Shown: positions 6,236 through 14,466, counted from the first letter of the stretch. The stretch: DNA of 15,000 nucleotides from Monoplex corrugatus (GCA_030674185.1 CM060308.1:30542504-30557503), one strand, 5' to 3'. Numbers and translations are program-made. Notes: generated from the sequence alone by a model not told the origin.

Positions 6236-6319
6236 ATGCGTGTGGCTCTCCCCCAAAATCATTCTGGTCTCTTCCGTGAAGGGGTTATCGGTTTTTGTTA
6301 TCTGTCTGTAGTTGTGCTG

Positions 6320-6361
6320 GGTTTTTCTTTTTATTATTTTTTTTTTTTTATTATTATTGTT
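6320..6361. repeat. T-rich and ATT-rich simple sequence
   Basis: A run of T with TATTATT interruptions. No other signal. Confidence 0.85.
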
Positions 6362-6438
6362 TCCTATTCCTTTCGTTTCTGGAACTGTTTCTATTTATCT
6401 TCGGTGTCTGTAGGGTCGCTTTGTTTGTATCAAATCTT

Positions 6439-6440
<2 letters not shown>

Positions 6441-6490
<50 letters not shown>

Positions 6491-6575
6491 TCTCTCTCTC
6501 TCTCTCTTTCTCTTTCTCTCTCTCTATGTCTGTCTGTCTGTCTCTCTGTCTCTGTCTGTCTGTCTGTCTCTCTCT
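6441..6575. repeat. (CT)n / (CTGT)n compound microsatellite
   Basis: About 85 bp of CT with a few TTTC interruptions, then CTGT and CT mixtures. Long open frames across this block encode only Leu-Ser on plus and Arg-Glu on minus. Confidence 0.96.
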
Positions 6576-6763
6576 TTCTTCGTTTATGTTTTTCTCGAAG
6601 TTGAGACCAGACAAAGCCTTTGGTATCACTGTATCTTTGTTTCTGTTGATTTCTTCTATTTCTTTCTGTGTTTTTACCCTGTGATATCTAAACGTTCCTG
6701 TCCCATTACACTGCTGTAATCATCTTTTGAATGTCCCTCTGGAACGCGTTAACACTGAATCAT

Positions 6764-7036
6764 CAGTGTCTCTTTTGTCTTTATGGGCACGCTTGCACGT
6801 AGAATGTTGAAATAAACAAATACTTAAAATGATCGGGAATAATGATAAATTTCAGAAAGTAACGGTCTCAGTCTGTGTGATGCCGATGAAACAGCAGATT
6901 TATCGGTGTCTCTTTTGTTTTTATGGGACACGCTCGCATGCGAAATGTTAAAGTAAACAAATAGTTAAAAAAAATAAAATATCGGGGGGGGGATAATGAT
7001 AAACATGCTGTACGTAATGATGTCAGCCTGTGACAT
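6764..7036 (+). repeat. Tandem duplication, 140-bp offset
   Basis: Unit 1 (6764-6903) and unit 2 (6904-7036) share GTGTCTCTTTTGT, TTTATGGG, CACGCT, GCA, AATGTT, AGTAAACAAATA or the like, TTAAAA, ATCGGG, ATAATGATAAA and TCAGYCTGTG in order. Unit 2 contains added A and G runs (6966-6990). Unit 1 is preceded by a perfect 7-bp hairpin (ACACTGA at 6752-6758, TCAGTGT at 6763-6769) that overlaps its start. No coding frame is shared by the two units. Confidence 0.75.
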
Positions 7037-7251
7037 AATCGTCCCTTTGTGGGCATAAAACAGCTCGTGTACGCCAAGGCCCAGGAAACGGATGTCGAGA
7101 GCAAAACGGAACAAACTGTAGACAGTTAAGTCCACGGGCAGGGAAGGTAGAACACTTCACGGCACAATTAATGCCAAAGTGACGAGACTTTCAACACTTT
7201 TCGTGCCAACGAGAAGAGAAACATCAGAAACTGTGACAAGATGTATGCTTG
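7037..7251. other. No recognised feature
   Basis: Unassigned sequence with no convincing frame and no repeat match. Confidence 0.5.
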
Positions 7252-7342
7252 GTTTTTCTTTTTTTCTTTTCGTTTTTTGTTTGTTTGTTTTTTTAGAGGA
7301 CAGGATCCATTTTCTTTTCGTTACTGTTTTTTTTTGTTTTTT
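7252..7342. repeat. T-rich low-complexity block
   Basis: Runs of T with G and C interruptions, including a short (GTTT)n. Plus-strand frames give Phe-rich peptides only. Confidence 0.85.
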
Positions 7343-7661
7343 GGACATGCTCTTTCTATTTTAGTTTTTGTCCATACCGTCCTCTTTCTTTCTATTTTCC
7401 CCGTCTGCTGTGATTGGACAGGTATAGAGTGTTGAGAGTTGAGTCAGTGCGTGGCTCAGAGTGTGCCTGTCTTTGTAGACTGAGAGAAAACGGAGCTGGG
7501 GGCCCGTATCAGCATTAAGATGGAGATGATAAGATCGGTAGGACACAAAAGGGTAGGAGGTATGTGGGACTAGAATGACAGGCCGTGAATAGCCTGCCCG
7601 GTTTGGGGGACAGGAATCCGATATGAGGAATGTAAGCGAGGGATTCTACTGGAAAACTCTG

Positions 7662-7670
7662 CAGGTGAGT
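7662..7670 (+). other. Ideal 5' splice-donor string
   Basis: CAG|GTGAGT matches the metazoan donor consensus at every position, with the possible exon end at 7664. An ATG at 7623 lies in frame 14 codons upstream, so a first coding exon of 42 bp ending in phase 0 is formally possible. No transcript evidence exists here and a match this good can occur by chance. Confidence 0.25.
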
Positions 7671-8057
7671 CGTCTGGATCGTGTGTGGGGGGCGACCTCA
7701 ACCTCCCCTCGCACCCCCCTCAAACCCACCTCTCTAAGCGGAGGTAATCCCGTCCTGTGGCAGGATCACGCTTTTATTGTCCGCGCGTTGTCCTACTGTG
7801 GGCTAATTAGCTCGCTTGAAAACGTCTCGCGCGCCGGAGGTACGTTTGTCAGGCTGTCACGTTCCGGCTTCCGGTGGGAGAGGAGAAGAGCGCGAGGTCA
7901 GTGGCGGGGCAGTAGGCTGGCGCGCTTTTGTGGGGGTGTGTGTTTGGCGGGTTGTGGAGTCTGTAGGGGGTTAGGCAGCGGCGGGTTATCTGTGTTGGGG
8001 CTGTCCTGATCTTATCGCCCTGACCACTTGGGGGACCTCTGGATCAGCGCCCACCGC

Positions 8058-8066
8058 TGACCTTGG
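8058..8066 (-). promoter_or_regulatory. NR5A/ERR-type nuclear receptor half site
   Basis: TGACCTTGG on plus reads CCAAGGTCA on minus, a full match to the YCAAGGYCA consensus bound by SF-1/NR5A and ERR family receptors. It lies 5 bp before the first TGACTCA. Binding is not shown. Confidence 0.3.
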
Positions 8067-8070
8067 AGGT

Positions 8071-8121
8071 TGACTCAGTGGTTGACTCAGGCAATCGTCG
8101 CCACCCGTCATTTGACTCAGC
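8071..8121. promoter_or_regulatory. Cluster of three TGACTCA (AP-1-type) motifs
   Basis: Perfect TGACTCA lies at 8071-8077, 8083-8089 and 8113-8119; a fourth in reverse (TGAGTCA) is at 7440-7446. The first two are 12 bp apart and share a GGTTGACTCAG context, so one may be a local duplication. The third continues as TGACTCAGC, which also fits the core of an antioxidant response element bound by CNC-bZIP/Maf proteins. The motif is the classic bZIP (Jun/Fos) site; activity here is inferred only. Confidence 0.4.
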
Positions 8122-8125
8122 GTGT

Positions 8126-8495
8126 GTTGGTGGCCAGGTCTGTAAAGACCAACTCACAACCGAAAACAAGCACATCGTTACTACTGTTGACTGACTGATC
8201 AGAATCGAAAAGGTTTAAGACAAACAAACTTAATACTAGAAAACAGTCGCACTGTAGAATTTCACAATAACCCAACAGAGAATAGGTTTCATGCGTGCAG
8301 AGGCTGGAGGTGGCATTTATGGACAAACATTCAAGCGTGACGTTGGAAAGATCAATGCATGCTCACTTGTAAAGGTACCGTGACAAGAATACGAAGTATT
8401 AATCAACGTAGATATTGCATGAGGGTGGGATAGTGGAGTGTTTGAAACGCTCATTCCTGAAACAAGATTAAGCAAGCTCAAACATGATGTCTCTC
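8126..8495. other. No recognised feature
   Basis: Ordinary mixed sequence. No frame longer than about 70 codons looks protein-like and no internal repeat was found. Confidence 0.55.
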
Positions 8496-8498
8496 CCC

Positions 8499-8588
8499 CC
8501 AAAACAAACAAACAAACAAACGAACAAACGAACAAAAAAACAAAACAAAAACAAAAAATAAAACAAAACAAGAACAAAAACAAAACCC
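8499..8588. repeat. (CAAA)n A-rich block
   Basis: Imperfect CAAA and CGAA units grading into A-runs. It could be the simple tail of an old retroelement insertion, but no body is recognised upstream. Confidence 0.9.
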
Positions 8589-8927
8589 ATTTTCCTATCT
8601 TTAATGTTATTGATCTCACGCACTACTCATTTCAGCTTCTCAGCACACTATCAACCCCAAATTCATTCAGCTAAAATCTCAGTGCCATGGAGCTCATGGG
8701 AGACAATCATGCCAAACCGCAATTGGGCCACCTACTATAAGATACGCTGCACTGACGCAAAGTCACTTTGATTCATGATTCAATTCAACAATGCCTGTTC
8801 TAAACCAACTTACTAAAACCAACTCACTAAGGACATTGTTTACTATGCGCGCACCCTCCCCCCCCCCTACTCCTCTAACGAATGATCGCTCGGCCATGGA
8901 ATCAAAACAGACTTCAAACAACCAAAC
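8589..8927. other. No recognised feature
   Basis: Unassigned sequence with a short poly-C run (8858-8867) and a local near-duplicate of ACCAACTYACTAA (8802-8814 and 8818-8830). No coding signal. Confidence 0.55.
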
Positions 8928-8985
8928 ACTTTTATTACTCAAGGATAATAACAGTAGGTCCCACTGGACCATCCTCACAGCAGAA
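8928..8985 (-). repeat. Conserved tail B, copy 3
   Basis: The minus strand reads GGTCCAGTGGGACCT, ACTGTTATTATCC, TTGAGTAATAAA, then a GT-rich stretch (GTGTTTGGTTGTTTG) of the kind found downstream of cleavage sites. It aligns with the minus-strand tail at 570-650 over about 50 bp and with the plus-strand tail at 2364-2397. Sequence upstream of the tail differs between copies. Confidence 0.62.
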
Positions 8986-9090
8986 TCAGACTGAGTGAGT
9001 GTTCCCTCAGGTAGGAGGCCACCACTATGGTCTTCCAACAGTAACTGCCACGAATCACTGACACTGAAGACCCCAGCTTAAATTTTACAG

Positions 9091-9281
9091 AACCTTTTGA
9101 CTCTCGCACCCTGTCCACCAGCATCCTGCAGTGTCAACCGTGCTAGCAAAGCAAAAACTTAACCCTTTGATTCCCTCACACCATCCACCAGCTTCCTGCA
9201 GGAAGCTGGTGGATAGGGTGAGGGAATCAAAGGGTTAAGTTTTTGCAGTTGATGGATAGGGTGCGGGAACCAAAGTGTTAA
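9091..9281. mobile_element. Near-perfect palindrome within four-unit array (MITE-like)
   Basis: Bases 9151-9246 form an inverted repeat with 48-bp arms, no spacer (centre TGCA at 9197-9200) and only two mismatched pairs (9180/9217 and 9182/9215). Inside it, TTAACCCTTTGATTCCC starts at 9159 and its reverse complement ends at 9238, so both ends are TTAA. A related direct unit precedes it (9091-9132, AACCTTTTGACTC...) and a related inverted one follows (9244-9281, again ending in TTAA). The order is two forward units, then two reverse units. TTAA followed by CCC is typical of piggyBac-type transposon ends, so this may be a tiny or nested piggyBac-derived MITE. The family assignment is inference. 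Confidence 0.7.
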
Positions 9282-9294
9282 GGCACCACCCCCG

Positions 9295-9850
9295 TGGGGA
9301 TGCCTGGGGGCTTTTTTGAGTATAAATAATATCCCCACCTTCTGGAAATTCTGTGCTAAAATTTTTCTCTTTTCTGTCACTCTTTATTTCTTTCTTCCTC
9401 CTTTGTTTTCTGTCATTTCTTCCTATCATTTTTTGCCTTGCTGGTCCATTCACCTGTATGCGTTAGATAAAATCTAACATACTTTCTCTTAGCGTTGATA
9501 ATTGGGTACATGTATTAAGTGCATTTTTGGCCCTAGGGAAGTGAGATATGTGAAAGCAATTTTAGGTAATTTAGGCCTCTTTTTATACATTTTTTTTATA
9601 GCGTTCTTACTTATGTTTAAATTTGTATCCAGGTATGTTTTTTGAATCCCCTGTGCGAGAAATTGGACGAAATGGTCATCGTCAGGGTCATCTCCTTAGA
9701 TTATGTGCGCGAATGCATTGATATGTTTACTTAATTTTAGTTTCCTTTTTTTTCCCTGTTGAAGTATTGTGAATGTTTTGAAATGGTTACATCCCTGATA
9801 TGGCTCTACGCAGTCGGCTGGGCTTAAAACAAAAATAACAACAACAAAAA
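9295..9850 (+). repeat. Dispersed repeat D, copy 2
   Basis: It is collinear with copy 1 at 4205-4960 and uninterrupted, so it shows the intact 3' end: CCTGATATGGCTCTACG runs straight into CAGTCGGCTGGGCTT and an A-rich tail (AACAAAAATAACAACAACAA). It includes a 7-bp hairpin GTTAGAT-AAA-ATCTAAC at 9462-9478 that is degraded in copy 1. No open frame is conserved between the copies. Confidence 0.82.
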
Positions 9851-10094
9851 ACAGAACGTAAGGCATGGAAGTGGTAGAGAAAATGGAAAGTAAAGTCACT
9901 ACGAGATCAGTGCATGAAGGTCCACACAATTTGGGACGGGATTCACGATGCTATAATGACTGGTGATTCCATGACTGATAATGGGACGGTGATCATGATG
10001 CTATGGACTTCCATCCAGGGAAGAGACTGTGTGACAGGGCTGTATGCTAATGCTTTCATAACATATCCTGGCGTCAACTAAGCCTAGGATTCAG
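9851..10094. other. Unassigned; 50-bp local duplication
   Basis: GGGACGGGATTCACGATGCTAT starts at 9933, and a close copy (GGGACGGTGATCATGATGCTAT) starts at 9983. Nothing else is recognised. Confidence 0.5.
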
Positions 10095-10194
10095 AACACC
10101 TGCAGTGTTAGTAAAGGCATTTGGTCAACACCCTAAAGAGCACATACTAAATTGTGTAGTCCCGGTATTCCCATTAAGCCCATAACGTGCTTAA
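10095..10194. repeat. Dispersed repeat E, copy 1
   Basis: It aligns with 10727-10833 in the same orientation: ACACCYGCAGYGTTAGTAAA, GGCATTTG, CACATA, TAGTCC, TATTCCCA, TAAGYCCAT and CGTGCTT. Downstream, the minus strand at 10241-10330 contains TGGGCTCTAATCCC, which resembles a Pol III B box. E may therefore be the body of a tRNA-derived SINE on the minus strand, though no convincing A box was found. Confidence 0.65.
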
Positions 10195-10726
10195 CTCTGG
10201 GTAGGAGCCATTCAATATTGAAAAATCCCACAGTAATTTTTTTGGACTGAGAGGGATTAGAGCCCATGATCTCCCAGCCAGCAGCCTCTTGCTGTGATTG
10301 CTTGTGATTACAGAATTGACGGATGATCAGTCTTGTGGCCTAGCTTGGCAGTCAACAGAGAATCCGCCCACCTTACAGTAAGTTTAAGATATACCTGCTT
10401 GTATAAGCTTTGTATGTCTTTGCGGAATCTGCCCACCTAGACACGACGAGTCAAAGACAGGTGACTACGATTGTCTGAGTCCACCACTGAGGTCAGCTTC
10501 AACCATAGCGCCTCCCCTCTACCTGTACCCCTTTAGGAATGGGGAGAATACAGCAGTGAGTGGGAGGATAAACGTTTAGCTCCATCCTCGTAAATAACGA
10601 TATCCCGTCAGAGACCATCGGTTCCAAACAACTTGTTCCCCAGAGATCATTCCATGTTATGGGATGCCGTTGCATTGCACATTCGCTTACTTGTCTGAAT
10701 TGGAAAGACATGGGCGTGCTCATACA
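10195..10726. other. Unassigned; possible Pol III B-box on minus strand
   Basis: No gene. A B-box-like stretch lies near 10255-10270 on the minus strand. Two related strings, GAATCCGCCCACCTTACA near 10361 and GAATCTGCCCACCTAGACA near 10424, lie about 63 bp apart. The rest is ordinary sequence. Confidence 0.4.
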
Positions 10727-10833
10727 AACACCCGCAGCGTTAGTAAAGGCATTTGAGCAAACCCTTAATATCACATAGTACATTGAGTAGTCCTAATATT
10801 CCCAATAAGTCCATGGCGTGCTTGTTCTTTGAA
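10727..10833. repeat. Dispersed repeat E, copy 2
   Basis: Second copy of the block at 10095-10194, about 635 bp downstream and in the same orientation. The two differ by scattered substitutions and small indels. The sequence upstream of this copy does not match that upstream of copy 1. Confidence 0.65.
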
Positions 10834-10846
10834 ATAAAGATAACGA

Positions 10847-10911
10847 ACACATACACACGCGCGCGCGCGCACACACACACGCACACACACACACGCACGC
10901 ACGCACGCACG

Positions 10912-10945
<34 letters not shown>

Positions 10946-10997
10946 AATAAACACACACACACAAATACACACACACACTCTCTCTCTCTCTCATTCA

Positions 10998-11055
<58 letters not shown>
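10847..11055. repeat. (AC)n/(GC)n array followed by (CT)n
   Basis: AC repeats with two GC-alternating blocks (10858-10870 and 10910-10920) and ACGC units run to about 10978, then CT repeats continue to 11055 with one interruption (ATTCACTT at 10993-11000). Alternating purine-pyrimidine DNA of this kind can adopt the Z form. Confidence 0.96.
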
Positions 11056-11544
<489 letters not shown>

Positions 11545-11907
11545 ATGCACGAATGCATGCTTTCAATCATGTGTTTGTGTGTGGTCACCTGATTTTCTAA
11601 TTTGTTACAGTATGTACGCCATTAGCATTCTTTTGATTGCTTCCATCCAGACATTGTTACCGCTGAACAGAAGGGAAAGAATGCAAGTAAATGAGCCATA
11701 CTGACAAGATAAAAACGCACAGAAAATGCTACTAGAGTCTGTTTCTACCATTGAAGACCCACCCACCCACTCCCAAGAGACAAACAAAACAAAAATAACA
11801 GAACTTGGTTTGTAAAAGGCCAATCCCAGCCCTGGCCTGAATGCAACAAGGCAGTCCATGACCCTGTGTTCTTCTTCTGAAGGTGCAGCACGATTACCAC
11901 TCATTGA
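11545..11907. other. No recognised feature
   Basis: Ordinary sequence. Minus-strand open frame 11605-11904 (99 codons) carries no domain I recognise. ACCCACCCACTCCC at 11758-11771 is a short C-rich stretch. Confidence 0.5.
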
Positions 11908-12097
11908 TATTGTTATTGTTGTTTAAAGCCCAGCCGACTGCGTAGAGCCATATCAGGGCTATAACCAGTTCAAAACGTACACAATATTTCAAAAGGAAAA
12001 AAAAGGGAAAGAAAATCAAGTACACCTATCAATGCATTCGCGCACATAATCTAAGAAGATGCCCCTGGCCTTGACCATTCTGTCCAATTTATCGCAC
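11908..12097 (-). repeat. Dispersed repeat D, copy 3 (5'-truncated)
   Basis: It matches in reverse the last 190 bp of copies 1 and 2. On plus it starts with the complement of the A-rich tail (TATTGTTATTGTTG), then AAGCCCAGCC, GTAGAGCCATATCAGGG, ATTCGCGCACA, CCATTCTGTCCAATT and ATCGCAC, after which similarity stops. The other end is the conserved 3' end. This is the clearest sign that D spreads by 5'-truncating retrotransposition. I could not find a clear target-site duplication. Confidence 0.8.
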
Positions 12098-12225
12098 ATG
12101 AAGATGAACCTTGCAAATTTAGAGGCGTGCCATAAAAAGCTCGAGTCCATTCACTCATACGAGCGTACACGCGCAAATAGAGACACAGACATAGACACAA
12201 ACTGATAGACAGACACACTGACGGA

Positions 12226-12231
12226 GACACA

Positions 12232-12288
<57 letters not shown>

Positions 12289-12330
12289 ACACACACACGC
12301 ACGCACACACACACCACACACACAAACACA

Positions 12331-12361
<31 letters not shown>

Positions 12362-12366
12362 GCGCG
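12226..12366. repeat. (AC)n array ending in (CG)10
   Basis: AC repeats with ACC interruptions and a few GC units, ending in ten uninterrupted CG dinucleotides (12347-12366). Long CG runs are rare in methylated genomes because CpG decays, and this one is a strong Z-DNA candidate. Frames through it give only Cys-Val or His-Thr repeats. Confidence 0.95.
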
Positions 12367-13187
12367 AGTTCGCGAGACAGCATGCTGAAGGTTGTTCTGA
12401 TAACTAGAATGTGGCAGATTCTCGATCATTGCTGACACGTATCCTAAAATATTGGTTCTAACCGCTCACTATGGCGTATGACAAACAGTGCTACAAAATG
12501 TTGCATTCACATTATATAGTATGTAAATTTGATTGGGTCACAAGTTTGTAATCATTTAGAGTTGGCTATATGTGGGAGATGCAGACACTCGGAAATATAT
12601 ATGGTTTCTATACTCCATTGTAGAGAGATGGGCTGCTTTTATCAACAGTGGCATGGCACTTTCTCACATTTGTCATACCACTCAGTAATTCCTAAAGCAA
12701 ACTATACTGGATAAATTATAGCATTGAACATAGACGGATTATATGCTTATTAAAGTATGATAGATTGCCGCTAAATTTGATTACTGTATACGAAATCGCC
12801 TGAAAGATCCTTTATTTCAAACAATATGATACTCAAGATTTTGGAGATTTCTATCACTTCTTATTTGTCTCTCCAAAATGTATTTATGTATGTAAGAGGC
12901 ATATTCCATTGTTTTTATTACAGATTCCGATCTACATGTAAGTTAAATTTCAGTTAGTCTGTGAAAACTTGAATGGAGAGCTTGTATGTAAAGCATTCAG
13001 ATATATCTGTCAATGGATGAAGATTAGGCAGTGAGACAATTTCAATCCAGGTTTGACTGTAGAAGTGAAAATCCATTGGTGAGTTACAAATTGGTTATTG
13101 TTTTTGTGATGAGTGTCAGTCATCAACTCGCATCTACTTATGGCTAAATAGCTTTCGTTTTGATCCCACAGACCTCATGGCTGACAA
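12367..13187. other. Plain AT-rich DNA, no feature seen
   Basis: About 820 bp of AT-rich sequence with stops in all frames, no simple repeats and no match to other parts of the window. It could be intron or intergenic DNA. Confidence 0.6.
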
Positions 13188-13290
13188 AAAAAACAAAAAC
13201 AAAAAAAAACAATTGAAGATCAGGGTTATTGTTATTGTTTGTTTTACACACAAGTGAATTTAAGGAACAACAACAACAAAACAAAGGGCA
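13183..13290. repeat. A-rich and CAA-rich simple sequence
   Basis: Interrupted A-runs (13183-13212), TTATTGTTATTGTTTG (13226-13241) and AACAACAACAACAAAACAA (13266-13284). The second resembles the complement of the repeat D tail and the third resembles the tail itself, but no D body is attached. Confidence 0.6.
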
Positions 13291-13440
13291 GAAGAATGAA
13301 GAAGGCGGCGGTCGGCAACGTAAGGTATAGAAAAGAGAGATTTTCTTCGTTCGTTCTTTGATTTAACGTCTTTTCACTATGAGTGATATTAGAATGATAT
13401 TAGAGAGATTTTGTGTGCGTCCATACATGTATGTGCCTGT
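13291..13440. other. No recognised feature
   Basis: Short unassigned stretch including a duplicated GATATTAGA-type string near 13384-13406. Confidence 0.45.
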
Positions 13441-13556
13441 GTGTCTGTAAGGGAGGGAGTAGAGAAAAAAAAAAGAGAGAGAGATTGTGTGTGTGTATAT
13501 TATGTGTAAGTGTGTGTGTGTGTGTGGGGGGGGGGGGGTGTGAGTGTGTGTGCTTG
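13441..13556. repeat. GA, GT and poly-G low-complexity block
   Basis: A purine run (13450-13482), GT repeats, and a run of 13 G at 13526-13538. Homopolymer length is likely to be uncertain. Confidence 0.9.
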
Positions 13557-13957
13557 CTTGTTTGTTAATATGTGGGTGTATTTTGTTCTCTATGAATTAC
13601 TAGTAGAAGATGGGCTGAGAGAATTAAGATATTGGGGATTACAAAAATTGTATTAGAAAGTGAGAATTCTTGCGTTCTGGGTTGCCGTAGATGGGCTTCT
13701 ATGACGTGTGTCTATGAGCATCAGTACATTGCAGTCATAATTGTTTTTATAGGGATAGACGTAGAAAACATATGCCACGTAGAACCCCAAGACTCTGCTA
13801 GCATGTAGTAGTCTTATACCCAGGTATAGGATATCACGATCATTTTGAACGCTATCCATCACATGGCACCTGTCGCGTCAGTGCTATGAAATTAATCGTA
13901 AGCATGGATATGTGATCTTGAGAGACTGAATCTGAAACTGGAACTAGATACACGAAC
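13557..13957. other. No recognised feature
   Basis: AT-rich sequence without coding signal or repeat match. A 69-codon minus-strand frame (13653-13862) has no recognisable domain. Confidence 0.55.
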
Positions 13958-14071
13958 TCTCTCTATCTCCCTCTGTCTCTCTCTATCTCTGTCTGTCTAT
14001 CTGTCTATCTGTCTGTGTGTGTCACTCTCTTTCTCTGTCTCTGTCTATCTGTCTGTGTGTGTCACTTTCTT

Positions 14072-14102
<31 letters not shown>
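13958..14102. repeat. (CT)n/(CTGT)n array with 40-bp tandem duplication
   Basis: CT and CTGT units with CTAT interruptions. Bases 14001-14040 and 14041-14080 are two adjacent 40-bp units, identical over the first 26 bases (including TCTGTGTGTGTCACT) and nearly so after. This is a recent duplication inside the microsatellite. Confidence 0.93.
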
Positions 14103-14107
<5 letters not shown>

Positions 14108-14466
14108 ACATGTTCACACACACATATGCGCGTATGTATACAAACCAGCATGGACCTGGAGATCTTATGGGAAAGGAGGAATTAAAAAACTGGCCATTAT
14201 GATGAAACCTACATTGAAGTTCCGAAGCTTTTGTGTTGAAGATCTGTCATGTTGTGACACATGATATTTAAAAAAGCTTGTTTTCAGATAGAGGGCCTGG
14301 ATGACCATGGCAGTGTGACGATACGTCGTTGTGTTGACTTTGCACTTTGCACTCACTGTCTGGCTACATGGTGGGCCGTGTACACGTGCCACTGACATGG
14401 ACTCGTGAATGTTTGATTACCAGTAGGAATGAATTGATGTGGTTTGTGTGTATTGGGAGCATGCAG

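Larger units (their letters stand above)
7440..8125. promoter_or_regulatory. CpG-rich block, candidate promoter or enhancer
   Basis: This is the most GC-rich non-repetitive stretch in the window. CpG is dense from about 7770 to 7985, for example CTCGCGCGCCGG around 7826-7837 and GCGCGC around 7920. It contains CTTCCGGT (7868-7875), which fits an ETS-type site, CTAATTAG (7803-7810), which fits a homeodomain site, several GATAA-type strings (7528, 7986, 8011), an NR5A/ERR-type half site and a cluster of TGACTCA. No TATA box is evident. A 129-codon plus-strand frame at 7623-8009 has no recognisable domain. That this is regulatory is inference from composition and motif density; it could equally be a GC-rich first exon or a chance isochore patch. 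Confidence 0.4.

Noticed and set aside
5759..6262. 167-codon minus-strand frame ending in a non-repetitive 25-residue tail
   Set aside because: Most of it is translation of the VNTR. The non-repetitive end (TEFQSAFTAAFDG and so on) is short and I recognise no family. Nothing supports an exon.
6236..6684. Leu-Ser/Phe-rich frames over the CT array as membrane protein
   Set aside because: The hydrophobic character comes from T-rich and CT-repeat DNA. Two frames give similar hydrophobic peptides, which argues against either being real.
7623..8009. 128-codon plus-strand frame in the CpG-rich block as a gene
   Set aside because: The peptide has no domain I know and is rich in Gly, Arg and Ser as expected of GC-rich DNA, and a full-consensus splice donor lies after codon 14. 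A frame of this length is expected by chance in GC-rich sequence.
8674..8697. Short palindromic string CCATGGAGCTCATGG as a protein-binding site
   Set aside because: It is a single imperfect short palindrome without context. Such strings occur often by chance.
10241..10330. Functional tRNA gene on the minus strand
   Set aside because: Only a B-box-like string is present. No acceptor stem, anticodon arm or A box could be fitted.
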